A stretch of 64,000 bases of DNA, taken from positions 55,105 to 119,104 of the forward strand of contig NMRB01001728.1 of NCBI GenBank assembly GCA_002633025.1. Direction: 5' to 3'. This DNA is from Notospermus geniculatus (lineage: Eukaryota > Nemertea > Pilidiophora > Heteronemertea > Lineidae). Of this stretch, positions 37,096 to 49,000 are shown in pieces. The notes below the pieces were generated by a model. It saw nothing but the letters and a program-made list of their open reading frames with translations, was not told the DNA's origin and did not search any database. The position numbers and the translations under genes were made by a program. The number at the start of each line of letters is the position of its first letter. The first letter of the stretch is position 1.

Positions 37096-37765
37096 AATAC
37101 AAATGAGGAGACTCTCTCCAGAAGCGGCAACAGCCTCATTGTGAGTTCACCCCAATTGAAGGCTTGAACCGTCCTCAATGAGTCCAGGGCTGAAGATAAG
37201 AAGAGTATTTGCTTAAAATACTCCTTGAAATCTCAAAATACTCCTCCATTCCAGAACTGAAAGGGTGAAATACTCCTTTGAGATTTATCAGTTTGCAATA
37301 CTTTACTAATGGAATACTCCTTTGAAGAGTGAAAATACTCTTTCAAATTCTGAAGAGAATAGTATGATACTCTTTTCCCTCCAAAATTATCTAAAGCCCT
37401 TATGACAACATAACAATTCATTGGAAAGCTCTCGAGGAGCACTGTTGCGTCATGCTGTCAGTTTCAAGTTGAAGTCTGTGGTGTTGCACGGTTCTGAAAT
37501 CTTCCCAAGGCATGCAGTGTTAAAAACACTACATAAACTTATCAGATCACTGTCAATTCCTGATGGTCAACTCCGTCCAACACACTGTAATGTACTATTA
37601 TACCAAAATAACGAAATTAAATAGTTCTTATAACGCATTTACGCCAGAAACAAGATAACGGGCGAAGAATAATTAGTTATCCATTATGAGAACTTAATAA
37701 ATCTAATATTCGGAATCAGCAAATTTGAGATCTGTGTGAAGTTATTATGGATGATGGATGTGGTA

Positions 37766-38105
37766 ATGCTTGGACTGGCCGGTCTTAATTGTCCTATAGG
37801 CTGTTCTCAGTCAATGCTTAGGGCAGTCCGGTCTTAATTGTCCTAGCTGTTCTCAGTCAGTGCTTGGACTGCCTGGTCTTAATTGTCCTATAGGCTGTTC
37901 CCAGTCAATGCTTGGACAGTCCGGTCTTAATTGTCCTATAGGCTGTTCTCAGTCAATGCTTGGACAGTCCGGACTTAATTGTCCTATAGGCTGTTCCCAG
38001 TCAATGCTTGGACAGTCCGGTTTTAATTGTCCTCTCGGCTGTTTTTGATCAAGTTGCTTGGACAGTCCGGTCTTGATTGTTCTATAGGCTGTTCTCAAGT
38101 GTGTT
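37766..38105. repeat. 48-bp minisatellite, copy A
   Basis: About seven tandem units of 48 bases contain TCTTAATTGTCCTATAGGCT. Because 48 is a multiple of three, one frame reads as a 16-residue repeat (GLNCPIGCSQSM). I regard that as incidental, since the frame has no gene context and flanking units shift it. Copy B has the same array interrupted by a MITE. Confidence 0.85.
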
Positions 38106-38340
38106 TTGTTTAATAAATTCTTTGGATTGGGGATGTCCATGATTGAGAGGTGTCCAGGTTATGGAGATTTGATGATTGAATCAATTTATTTCAGCATGAG
38201 GTTTGGGAGAGGGTGTTCTGGTCGAGGTCTGTGTGGAGTTTCCAACATAGTGTTGAACATTGGGTGAATCTGTTTTGCAGTGGAATGCCTTGTATTTTTG
38301 AACTGCTTGTAGCAAGTAGCTCAGTCATTGTCATCACAAA

Positions 38341-38693
38341 CGGCTAGGGACGAAGTTTGACATCTGTTCTGCTGTTGTTCAAGTCATCTCGGACATCGGT
38401 CAAAGCTGATTGGTCCCTGGAGTCACATGATCGCAATGACTAAGGAAAGATGCTTTGATATTTTCGTAGCACATGACACATTGCTCTGATTAACTAATAT
38501 GCACAGGCAGTAATTCGCTGCGGATGGGTTCGTATTTTTTGCAATCAGTTCTCGTAGTTTGGTTCATCGATCAATCTTATGACCACCAGGGGGCCTTGCG
38601 TTGAGTTTTTCAAATCATATCCAGCTTTACAATATGGATTGCGTTCTGGTTGGCTCTGTTTCTGGAGCTCTGCGGCCATCGCAGTCATGTCCC
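38341..38693. promoter_or_regulatory. Block identical between duplication copies, with CTCF-like word
   Basis: By eye I find no difference between this segment and 48469-48828, although flanking DNA differs by substitutions and insertions. It contains the CTCF-core-like CCACCAGGGGGC at 38583-38594 (48708-48719 in copy B). No open frame explains the identity. It is a candidate cis-regulatory element; the role is inferred. Confidence 0.4.
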
Positions 38694-39324
38694 GTGAAGC
38701 AAACCTGACTGTTGAGGAATGCCTTCATTCAACGTCCAGTCATCCCTGATATTAAACTTCGTCAGGATGTGGTAGTTGCCACGAATTTTGTTGGAAAATA
38801 TCTTAGGATTGACGATTTTTGCAATCAGCTTCTTAAGCTTTTCCCAGGGGTTATTTGTCCCCAATTCCCAGATCGAGGTTCTGGTTGAGATTTCGGTGGA
38901 AGTGTACAGATCTGCGAATTCGAGAATCGTCTATATCTGCCCAATTCTCAATTCACTATTTTAAAAATATTTCCCTCAGCTGGACAGGAAACAAACCTCA
39001 CGATTATCTCATCAAAAATTGGCAAAACAGACCCTGTTCCATGTCATCGAATCAACTTAATTCATTTAGATGAGATAGAATAATGGGTGGGCTAATTACG
39101 CTAACGAAGATTTCTATATCAAAACCAGAATCAGATTGAAGCGGCCAAATCATACAAAATGGCCGAACATCCATCATCGCCGTGGCTACTAATTATTAAC
39201 TTTATCGAAATAACATGATATTTCCTCTGGTGTAATTGAGTTTACTGGACCAGGCTACAGCATCGCCATGATGGATCGCAAGATGCTAATCCAATTCCAG
39301 TGGATATCTAGTGACACTACCGTC

Positions 39325-39615
39325 CATCATTGAAATTTAAACGATCCACGAGAGACCAACGGCCATTCGAACAATATCATCGCAATTATCAATCTATTTA
39401 ATTTGGACCAATTTGGATGCGGCGTTTCAGACCAGCGTCCGCTGTTGCTGAGCTCTACCAATTCTGTCTCCCCAGCGTACCTCTGGCTAATTCTACCAGT
39501 ATGCCGTAACCAAATTAACACATCAGAACTCATAATGGCAAATCTTAGTCCCGAGTTAAAAGTTTATGTTGGTCCACTCGGCGGGAATTAACTCCAAAAT
39601 TCATCCCCAGCGATT
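39325..39615. promoter_or_regulatory. Second block identical between duplication copies
   Basis: This is identical by eye to 50157-50447. A 62-codon frame (39403-39591) crosses it, but it begins with no credible context and codes for nothing I recognise. The identity continues beyond the frame, so non-coding constraint or recent copying explains it better. Confidence 0.35.
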
Positions 39616-39989
39616 CGTTAATTTGATTTAGATCTCACAGCGTCTCGTATTTAGATTTGTTGAAATGTTTCAACCAACAAATACAGATTTGATTTGCCGT
39701 AGAACTGATTTGGATCAAAACGTTGACAAATACGACTTTATGTTCAAAGATAACATCTTCAACTCTTGTCTCCTTCAACCGGGGATCAAGTTCCACATTT
39801 TAGCAAGGAGATTATTTCAAGTGTTTTGTTGATGGTTGTATTGAAGTCATTCCTTGTCGTGTTAGAGATGTTGAAGCCTAGTTTGCAGTGTGTGAGTTGC
39901 TCCGCCCCATCTCTACATGCTCAAGTGTTTCTTGGTGTCTCTAACAACCACCACCACTAGAGTCAGCAAAGGCTGAAGTGAGTTATACT

Positions 39990-40295
39990 CAGGGAAATTG
40001 ACGTACATCTGGCGTACGTATGGCGTATATACGGCATACGTCTGCCAGTCCTGGTTGCGTATATATACCGTATATAAAAGTAGCTAGATTCAATTTGTAT
40101 GTACGTCGTCGTATGTACGCGGGATATATGGCGTATGCCGTACGTATGCCATACGTACGGCATATATTCGGCGGACATATTTTTCCGTACATAAGCCATA
40201 CGTACACCGGACGTCCAGAGGATGATCCATTGTACTATACGGTGGATATAAAAGTAGCTGTACGTCCACCGTATGTACGTCATTTTGCCTGTGTA
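39990..40295. mobile_element. TACGTA-rich foldback element, copy A only
   Basis: The termini are inverted: AATTGACGTACATCTGGCGT at the left and the complement of CGTATGTACGTCATTTTGCC at the right. Between them are many short words such as TACGGCATACG and GCGTATGCCGTACGTATG that pair with each other in several registers. Copy B lacks it together with flanking bases to about 40490. Confidence 0.7.
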
Positions 40296-40639
40296 CCCAT
40301 ACTGTAAACGATGGTCCCTGGTTGGCTGTCATGAAGCCCCAGAGGTCCAATTTTGATTCATGCGGTCCATATCCAACTTGGGATGGGTTCGTCTGTGTAA
40401 GATCTTCCTTATAATTCAGTCACTCTCTTCCAAGTTGCTTGATAAAGGATTGCCATTGATGCCTGGGTAAACTCCTCCCACACTTTCAAACTGCTACCCA
40501 CTACCTGTGCTCAGAAACTGCTTCAGTTAGTGCGATCCTCAAAGTATCACCAATAGACGGCGTTGGCTGTCTGATTTGGGGAATCCCCGATCGGAACCTG
40601 CTGTGCGACTTGCTTGGTAAACGGTCCAAATTAGTGTTT

Positions 40640-40735
40640 AAAGAGCCAGGGATAATATCCCATATAGCCTGGACTGGACTGAACTCGGGACCTGCCACTT
40701 GCTTAGTGCAGGTGATAATCACTTGGCTATCTGGG
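40640..40735 (-). mobile_element. Truncated tRNA-derived SINE
   Basis: The minus strand reads TAGCCAAGTGATTATCACCT and a degraded B box with the GGGCTTTTC-proximal body missing. The copy B equivalent (50935-51150) is split by a MITE. Confidence 0.6.
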
Positions 40736-40737
40736 CC

Positions 40738-40888
40738 CGGTTGCACGAAACTCACGACAGCGCTATCTTGGTGTTAGCGCTAACTTGATGTTAAATGACG
40801 TAAAAGAACAATGGATTTTTACGTCATCTAACATGAAGATAGCGCTAACACCAAGATAGCGCTGTCGTGAGTTTCGTGCAACCGGGCC
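40738..40888. mobile_element. MITE present only in copy A
   Basis: Arms beginning CGGTTGCACGAAACTCACGA are exact complements through CTTGGTGTTAGCGCTAAC. CTGGGCC is present on both sides (40731-40737 and 40889-40895) and once at the empty site in copy B (51144-51150), although the exact boundary is uncertain because the ends also contain GGGCC. Confidence 0.85.
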
Positions 40889-40889
40889 C

Positions 40890-41025
40890 TGGGCCGACCG
40901 CACAGAAAGTCCGATAGTGCTTTTGGTGCCTATCAGCGGTTTAATTTTAAATGGGAAAATGCATTATAACTAACTGCCGATAGGCACCAGTAGCGCTATC
41001 GGACTTTCTGTGCGGTCGGCCCTGG
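40890..41025. mobile_element. GGGCCGACC-type MITE
   Basis: The ends GGGCCGACCGCACAGAAAGT and ACTTTCTGTGCGGTCGGCCC are exact complements. The counterpart in copy B is 51144-51285, so this insertion is older than the neighbouring 40738-40888 element that landed at its edge. Confidence 0.85.
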
Positions 41026-42354
41026 TCTCTTCTAATATTGTCTTTAGAGGCAATAAAGTCATCACAAGCACTTAACTCTGGGTTCAACTGTCACAGTCAG
41101 GTCTGAAATGAAGCTTATTATAATCAAATCAATATTATCATAAAATCCTACACTAGCTATGATTCACTCTACTAAATCATGGAATTATGAATTCTAGTGA
41201 TGAATTATGAATGTAGTCTTACTCATCATAATATGTCTGCACCAAACATGCCCCACCCTCGGCGATGTTTCAATGAGCCCGCAGAATGTCAAACATCTAA
41301 TAGTCATATCACTCCCCGGGAAGCGATGTCGTTCATGACTTTTCAATAACTGGAAATTTGTTGAGAATCTTGGCGTTTTTTACGACGTCTGTATCAAATT
41401 ACAACATCGTGTAACATGTGTTGAAATCTGTTCAAAATGCTTTCAATTTTCGTTTCCAATATTAAATTTTCTGTATGAAACGCTGAGGCCTATAACGGAC
41501 TCGGACAATCAGATCAGTGTAATTAATTTCCACGAGTACCGCTTTAAATCGTTATCAATTTTGTATCACTTTAATGAAGTAAGAAATCAAATTGTGATGG
41601 TACAGCTGGTGAAGTGAATAAGGATATGTACAGATTAATAATCGACATGTACATGAAAATCACTTTCAGCAATAGACCTGTAGATCAGAGTGGTGCTCAC
41701 CTGAAACAACCTCGGCTACAGTGGGTGTTAGCCCCCCCTGCTGAGGCTACAGATCAGTGGAGGCAACTGTGCCAAAGAGCTCTTTGGTTGGGTTGTTGAA
41801 GTTTTGAAGTTTTGAATCAGTGAAACACTGTTTCTAATACTTCTCATACCCCATTCCACATTCAACCCATGGTGAAATTAAACATGAGTCCTACTTCAGA
41901 GTCTGGCATTCGAAACATGACACAAACCTTCTGAAGCATTCACTCATTATAGAAGAATTATCTCAGGCTAAATTTGTTTTGTTTTCGTCCAACATGTTCA
42001 GTTCTTAAACTATCCACTAGATGTCACTCCTCGTCACCATGATGGTCAGTGACATGACAGTCTGTGGCCTGTTGAGTGGATCAATCATACTCATTAATCT
42101 TGCAATAAAACATGGAATTATTTTCATTCAATGCAGAAAAGGGTTTTATATTTGTGTCAGGCCCTGATTTTGGTTGTCACGGTAACTGAACAACCATGTA
42201 AGAATGTTTTCGATTGGTTGGACTAATTTATCATCCAGTTGGTGTGTTCCATCCATCCTGATTAATCCAAGTTCTTGATGATTATTTTAATGTTTTGCTC
42301 AGTCAGTGTTGATTTCAGTATTGCTTCACGCAGGGGTCACTGGGTGCAAAGTGA

Positions 42355-42468
42355 CCAGGACCCATATTCATAAAACTACTAAAGTCTAAGTGTAACACTT
42401 ATCCTTTGTTTTAACACAAAAGATAAGTATCACATTTTGACTTAAATATGTTTATGGATATGGACCCA
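42355..42468. mobile_element. CCCATATTCATAAAA-type MITE
   Basis: GGACCCATATTCATAAAACT at the left pairs with TTTATGGATATGGACCC at the right. The corresponding part of copy B falls in the N gap, so presence there is unknown. Confidence 0.75.
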
Positions 42469-42654
42469 GAATTATGATTAAATTCTGTTTACTCCATCTG
42501 GACCCCGATGGGAGGATCCTAGGGTTGTAAACAAATTTGAATCGAGAGCTGAATGTCAAATACAGCATTCGTAACTTGATAGAAAACATTGGAGGAATTT
42601 AATGTACAGAAGGAGGAAACTGGAGTGCCCGGGAGAAACTTGTGCTGTCAGAGA

Positions 42655-42740
42655 GAGTCGTCCACTCTATCACATGAGTACCGAGCCCAACCGGGGATCG
42701 AACCTGGAACCTCAGAGGTGACGGGTTGGCTATCTAGATA
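42655..42740 (-). repeat. tRNA-like segment
   Basis: On the minus strand, GGTTCGATCCCCGGTT resembles a tRNA T-arm/B box and GATAGCCAACCCGTC may correspond to a degraded A-box side. The acceptor stem does not pair clearly, so it is more likely a SINE fragment than a tRNA gene. Confidence 0.4.
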
Positions 42741-43059
42741 ACCAGAATTTAGGGTTACAGCTGATGATATTTGCTGAAGCGCATATGATTTTGAGTGAAG
42801 CTGGGCGGGAGTTCGGCAACGTGAGTTTTCAGCTTGTGACTTTACATCATTTTGTTCAATTATGATTATTATGATACAAGAATTTGAAAAAAGACAATCA
42901 TTGAGCGTCAATAGTGAGACAAAAGTCTGCCATTATTCCTGGGAGAAATATCCTCCTGGGGTTCATATTCCCAAGGAATCAGTCAACCATGACGTAAACG
43001 GCCTGTGATACTGATGATGTCCCTGGGAATAAAACATGGAAAGCTCCAGAAAAAGACAG

Positions 43060-43545
43060 TCAGAAAATTGTGTTAAATGGCGTAATAAATGTGTGGTGTT
43101 ATGTGAAGCAGAAGAGTGGTCAAGTGGTCAAAACCCACCTGCAATCCAAGCCAATCTACGTAATCACCAGGCAGTCAAATAATGCACATAAATCGGACAA
43201 TACTGTATCGTCTGCTTCATAACAATGACGCTAATTACGACAACAATGACGGGTGTCCGCCATTGTCATGTGACTGATAACATCCTAGGTGATAGTTAAG
43301 CGAGTTATAGCGATGTTCAGAGACCAATTGTCTGATATCATTCTCCTATCAACGTGAAAACACACATGCTTCGCTCGGGTCTTTTCCCCGATTGATGTGT
43401 TGGATGACACTCTAACGTTAATTAAGTAGGTTTGTAATTAGTTTGGAGAGAATAAAGACATCTTGGATGAGCTGATGAGGGGGAGACATCTTCATGTTAA
43501 TCCACCGCGATTTTCCATAAAATGGCTGCTTTTCAATCTGCTTAC
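43060..43545. promoter_or_regulatory. Nearly identical block with SOX- and homeodomain-like words
   Basis: I count only about six differences from 52730-53218. Within about 50 bases are AACAATG (43221), CTAATTACG (43231), AACAATG (43242) and CATTGTCATG (43261), that is, three SOX-type words and one TAATTA word, all kept in copy B. A regulatory role is inferred from clustering and conservation only. Confidence 0.35.
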
Positions 43546-43772
43546 GATGTCCAGTGATTGATCGCTCTACGAATTATGCTGATTTTTGTGCAGTCGTGGC
43601 CCAAACTCTGTATAGCCAGCAAATTCAGTTTGGTCAAGGCAACTGATCGAAAGGTGGATGCTGCAGTTGTACTGGGCATCTGGGTCCAGGAGATTAGGGA
43701 CCAATACATGTACTTTGTTCTCCAAAACATGTTATGTGATGATCTGGGGCCTGTTTCACAAAGTGACTTTAA

Positions 43773-44051
43773 AGCCCCACTGTATTGAATTTTACGATAT
43801 TTTCAAAATGTTAGGAGAGAGCACATAGAGGTCTCGCAGCTCGTGAAGGTCCCCAAAATGCTTGTCTGATACGTAGTTCAGAGAATCTAGGCCTAGTTTT
43901 CAGCAAACATTGAAAAAAACTGCAGGGAGAGCCCTAATGTATTCAGATGGAGCGCAGTACATTTTACACTACGCTGACGTCGTGACGTCGTGCACTGACG
44001 TCAAGAATCGCGGCGATTATTTGCGTTTTTCAAATTCAATACAGTGGGGCT
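43773..44051. mobile_element. TTAA-inserted MITE, copy A only
   Basis: The ends AGCCCCACTGTATTGAATTT and AAATTCAATACAGTGGGGCT are exact complements. TTAA flanks both sides (43769-43772 and 44052-44055). A degraded relative lies in RPAP2 intron 5 (30570-30776). No coding capacity is seen. Confidence 0.85.
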
Positions 44052-46811
44052 TTAAGCTAATGGTGCCATTAACTTCAGTGCATTTTCCATTTGGTTAAAT
44101 ACAAAATAATACAAAATACAAAACTAGGACATTTCGTGACATTTTCATGCCAGATGTAGCGAAATCAAAAAAATAAGACCAACTGTGGATATATGAAAAA
44201 GTATTCCCTTAATCATAGGACAATATGTACATGTATCAATTTATGATTTTCATTCAATATTAGATCAAAATAAAAATAATTAAAAAACATTTAAAATATT
44301 TTCCTGAATTCTGAGCATGAAGTGATTCAGCGAGTCACAGTTTCATTTATTGTCAAATGAGAAGCAAATTGACTTTGGTTGTTCACAACCAGCCCGTATG
44401 AAACCAAACCCACATCACCTGAAGTTTTAGGTTTTTTAGGCTTTTTTCAAAATTTAAATACATCTCTTTAAACATCTGGGAACCTATATTGTGGAGACCG
44501 ACAGTTTTAGCTAAAAAATTTACCAATACGTGCAGGTTGGGGTCGAAAATTCGCAAACACTCTGGAAATTGCCTTTTTATTTATCATATATTGTGTGTCA
44601 ATTTTTGTGCTTTTCATCTCTTTGGATTTTCAAAATACACACGTTCATGTTTTTTGTTCTTGGACACGTTCGGTCATTGACTCTGGTGGGATGCTGCCAA
44701 TAAGGTAAATCACACTTGACAATATTCTTTTGATTATCCTATATTTTGGTACAGTTTGCTTGCCATCGGTTTGGAAGCCTTTGAAATCAACCGAATAAAA
44801 GTGTCAAAAAATGCTTTTTTTCTCAAATCTGAATGTGACGTATAAATTTTTTATGTGAAAGAAGTAAAATTCTCAGGTTGTGGAGTATTGTATGAATTTC
44901 TATGCACCCCCATCAAACCTCACATTTCTGTGTCCCCGGTTTGTGATCGGCTAAAACATGTGGAGGAACAGGTTGCTGATCACCGTGGAAATCCGCCGAT
45001 GGAATTGTATCGTCACACCTTATCCCTCGTGAAGTGTAACATATGTGATGACTATTGAATACAGCACTCACGACCCAGTTAGCTTTTCTAAAAGTTCATG
45101 TCATATAATGTTGGCTCCATCTGATGGCACCATAAATATAAAACGGTTTAAAAAGGAAAAAAAATGTTTAGTTTACTGGTGTTATTATTTTGAATGAAAG
45201 GCTTGACAATAGGAACAAATTATTATCAGATAAATTAAAGTTTAAAATGGGAGTTGTTTGAATATACTCTTACTAGAAGCTTGATTGAAGTTTAAGTACT
45301 GGTGGTCATTTTTGTCAAGAGGCAGCATTGAAGCATTATAGGGCCCGCGATTTCAAGTCTACAGGTACCAACCAAACTAACTATAGCCCTGGGCCAACCA
45401 CACTAAAAGTCCGATCGCGTTAAAAGCGAAATGCTGAAGTTGATATCTCCAGATGAAAGTGAGATGTTGGATGAGCACATCATCCAGCATTCACTAATTG
45501 CTTAATGAAGTCTGAACTCAGTGATGGTAGTATGCTATTAAAGATACCGCTAATCCCCAAACAGTGAGGGATTAACGATGGGGTGTATTTGATCCATTAT
45601 TGAGAACACACTCCTTTGTTGGTGGTTGTAATCGTATTTTCAACTCGGGTGGTCAGTCAGAAATACCGCAATACCGCAATACCGAGGTGTGATGTAAAGA
45701 AAGTTGCAATCTGTTGTCCTGCGTCGGTTTATCATGAATCATTGACAGACCCTGCCTCACAAAAATGACATATTGTTGCTCTTGATGGATGATGTCCTGT
45801 ATGTCTTGACAGCTGTCATTTTTTTCGAAAAAAGTCTGATCTTGTAAGTGAAACTTTCTGGTTTCCATGCCGATTGCTTGTTTTATAATCAACCCTAAGG
45901 AATCTGACCAATCTTCATCTGCGGTTGACTTATTTCAGCAGACATCTTCTGCTCAGAATTACATAAAAATAACTGACAATGGAAAGAAATATTTGATTGA
46001 ATCTTAGTCATACTTGTCAACTTTGTGATTTTTGCTCAACACAGAAATCACAGAACACAATATTATCAATCAAATCAAGAATTTATTTAGTTTTATTCAA
46101 AAATTTTGATGAAATTTTAGTCCGTTGATTTTGCTCCTGTCAACTTCTCAACATCTGTGGTATGTGAATCATGTGAAAAGAAAATTGCAAAAAAATATGA
46201 TATTTCTAAAAAAATTTCTGTAGCTAATTGAGCGGTAAATATTAGTAACTTATCCATCAAAATAATAGTCTAACAGCGAGTCAGTTATGAGAATATTATG
46301 GATATCATTGTATCAAACCCACCAGCTGAGCTACTTCTGAAAAGTTGATTGGCAGTTTCACGCTAACTTGGTCAACTTTGGTCCAGATTCTATTGATGTC
46401 GCTTGAAAAATGCTCTACTTTCTCATTTTTTTATGTTCAAGATGAAATAGACCAACACCAGCTGAGGCAGTCTAACGCCAGCCTGTTCTATTATAATATT
46501 GTGACCAATCATAAACTCATCATTATTATTACAGGTTTATTCTAAGCAAACAAAGCGGACCTACCAATGATCACTTACTATGAAAATGTCATTCATAGTA
46601 TCAAATTATATTTTAAGTTTTTTCTCCTGCTAATGTGTGCGTGGGAATGTTTGACAGGCTTATGATGCGAATGTCATAAAATGTCACATTAATTTTCTGC
46701 CTGAGTGGCGTCTACCCACGAGCCATCGCCAGATGGAGACTCTCTCTCCAGAAACAACAACAGCCTCATTTTGGGGTCACCCTGATTGAAAGTTGGAACC
46801 ATCTTCAATGG

Positions 46812-47065
46812 AGGAGCCTTAATACATGTAGTCCAGTGGTTATCACGTTCGCTTAGCAAGCAGCAGGTCCCGGGTTTGAATCCCGGGCCATAAGGTATTA
46901 ATCATCCCTGGCTCTTCAGTCCGTCGCATGCGACAGTAAGCCATGGTGCCTTGTACCTTGTGCCTTTGCAAGGGCAAGTAAAAGACCCCATCCGAGTGAC
47001 TTGAGATGGCCTCTTCCTAATTACCAGGGCCAATAATGCTATGGAAAAATCTAATACAAGTACAA
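46812..47065 (+). mobile_element. tRNA-derived SINE (counterpart of 36828)
   Basis: This has the same variant head and body as the copy A element, with an intact GGTTTGAATCCCGGGCC. Confidence 0.8.
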
Positions 47066-47740
47066 ATGGGGAGGCTCTCTCCAGAAGTGGCAACAGCCTC
47101 ATTGTGAGGTCACCCCGATTGAAAGCTTGAACCGTCCTCAATGACCAGGGCTTAAGATAAGAAGAGCATTTGCTTAAAATACTCCTTGAAATCTCAAAAT
47201 ACTCCTCTATTCCAGAACTGAAAGGGTGAAATACTCCGTGAGATTTATCAGTTTGCAATACTTTACTTATGGAATACTCCTTTGAAGTGTGAAAATACTC
47301 TTTCAAATTCTGAAGAGAAGAGTATGATACTCTTTTGCCTCCAAAATTATCTAAAGCCCTGAATTGACAACATGACCATTCATTGGAAAGCTCTCGAGGA
47401 GCACTGTTGCGTTATGCTGTCAGTTTCAAGTCGAAGTCTGTGGTGTTGCACAGTTCTGAAATCTTCCCAAGGCATGCAGTGTTAGAAACACTGCATAAAC
47501 TTATCAGAACACTAAGCCATTATCACTGTCAGTTCCTGATGGTCAACTCTGTCCAACACACTGTAATGTACTATTATACCAAAATAACTAAATTAAATAG
47601 TTCTTATAACGCATTTACGCCAGAAACAAGATAACGGGCGAAGAATAATTAGTTATCCATTATGAGAACTTAATAAATCTAATATTCGGAATCAGCTAAT
47701 TTGAGATCTGTGTGAAGTTATTATGGATGATGGATGTGGT

Positions 47741-48235
47741 AATGCTTGGACGGTCCGGTCCTATGGGCTGTTCTCAGTCAATGCTTGGCCTGTCCAGTCT
47801 TAATTGTCCTATAGGCTGTTCTCAGTCAGTGCTTGGACTGTCTGGTCTTAATTGTCCTATAGGCTGTTCTCAGTCAGTGCTTGGACTGTCTGGTCTTAAT
47901 TGTCCTATAGGCTGTTCTCAGTCAATGCTTAGTCTGCAGGCGTGGATCCAAAGGGGAGGGGCACCCCGGGTACGCACCTCCCCTTTCTGCCAACAAATCT
48001 GTAAAATCGACCATAAAATTCTGAAATTTGGAGCAAATCATTGAAATTCACTGCAGATTTCAATGTTCTAGCACACCTCTTTTCTGAAATCCTGGATCCG
48101 CCCCGGAGTCCAGTCTTGGGGTTTTCGTCAATCAATGCTTGGACAGTCCAGTCTTAATTGTCCTAAAGGCTGTTCTTGATCAAGTTGCTTGGACAGTCCG
48201 GTCTTGATATAGGCTGTTCTCAAGTATGTTGTGTT
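47741..48235. repeat. 48-bp minisatellite, copy B, split by a MITE
   Basis: The same 48-base unit as at 37766-38105 lies on both sides of the element at 47937-48106. Unit number and order differ from copy A, as expected for a length-variable locus. Confidence 0.85.
47937..48106 (+). mobile_element. GGATCC-ended repeat, member 1
   Basis: It begins CAGGCGTGGATCC and ends GGATCCGCCCCGG, with the internal word CCAACAAATCTGTAAAAT. It interrupts the minisatellite in copy B only. Relatives are at 58732-58902 (reverse) and 60756-60913. Confidence 0.8.
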
Positions 48236-48468
48236 TGATAAATTCTTTGGATTGGGGATGTCCATGATTGAGAGGTGCCCAGGTTATGGAGGTTTGATGA
48301 TTGAATCAGTTTATTTCAGCGTGAGGTTTGGGAGAGGGTGTTCTGGTCAAGGTATCTGTGGAGTTGCCAACATAGTGTTCAACATTGGGTGAATCTGTCT
48401 TGCAATGGAATGCCTTGTATTTTTGAACTGCTTGTAGCGAGTAGCTCAGTCATTGTCATCACAGACGG

Positions 48469-48828
48469 CTAGGGACGAAGTTTGACATCTGTTCTGCTGT
48501 TGTTCAAGTCATCTCGGACATCGGTCAAAGCTGATTGGTCCCTGGAGTCACATGATCGCAATGACTAAGGAAAGATGCTTTGATATTTTCGTAGCACATG
48601 ACACATTGCTCTGATTAACTAATATGCACAGGCAGTAATTCGCTGCGGATGGGTTCGTATTTTTTGCAATCAGTTCTCGTAGTTTGGTTCATCGATCAAT
48701 CTTATGACCACCAGGGGGCCTTGCGTTGAGTTTTTCAAATCATATCCAGCTTTACAATATGGATTGCGTTCTGGTTGGCTCTGTTTCTGGAGCTCTGCGG
48801 CCATCGCAGTCATGTCCCGCGAAGCAAA
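48469..48828. promoter_or_regulatory. Copy B counterpart of the CTCF-like block
   Basis: This is identical by eye to 38341-38693, including CCACCAGGGGGC at 48708-48719. Confidence 0.4.
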
Positions 48829-49000
48829 TCTGACTGTTGAGGAATGCCTTCGTTCAACGTCCAGTCATCCCTGATATTAAACTCCGTCAGGACGTGGTGG
48901 TTGCCACGAATTTTGTTGGAAAATATCTTTAGATTGACGATTTTTGCATTCAGCTTCTTAAGCTTTTCCCAGGCCGAGAGGTTATTTGTCCCCAATTCCC

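Larger units (their letters stand above)
34113..44535 (+). repeat. Large duplication unit 2, copy A
   Basis: This aligns with 44633-55741 from TTTCAAAATACACATGTTCA at the left to ACCAATACGTGC at the right. The two are interrupted by copy-specific insertions on both sides. It carries no convincing protein gene. Identity is uneven: several 250-480 base blocks are identical or nearly so, while the surroundings differ by point changes and elements. Confidence 0.88.

Noticed and set aside
37860-38048. Cys/Gly-rich repeated peptide frame over the minisatellite
   Set aside because: It arises because the 48-base unit is a multiple of three. There is no gene context, and the array breaks frame in both copies.
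39403-39591. Identical 62-codon frame in both copies
   Set aside because: The identity extends well beyond the frame on both sides, and the peptide has no recognisable feature.
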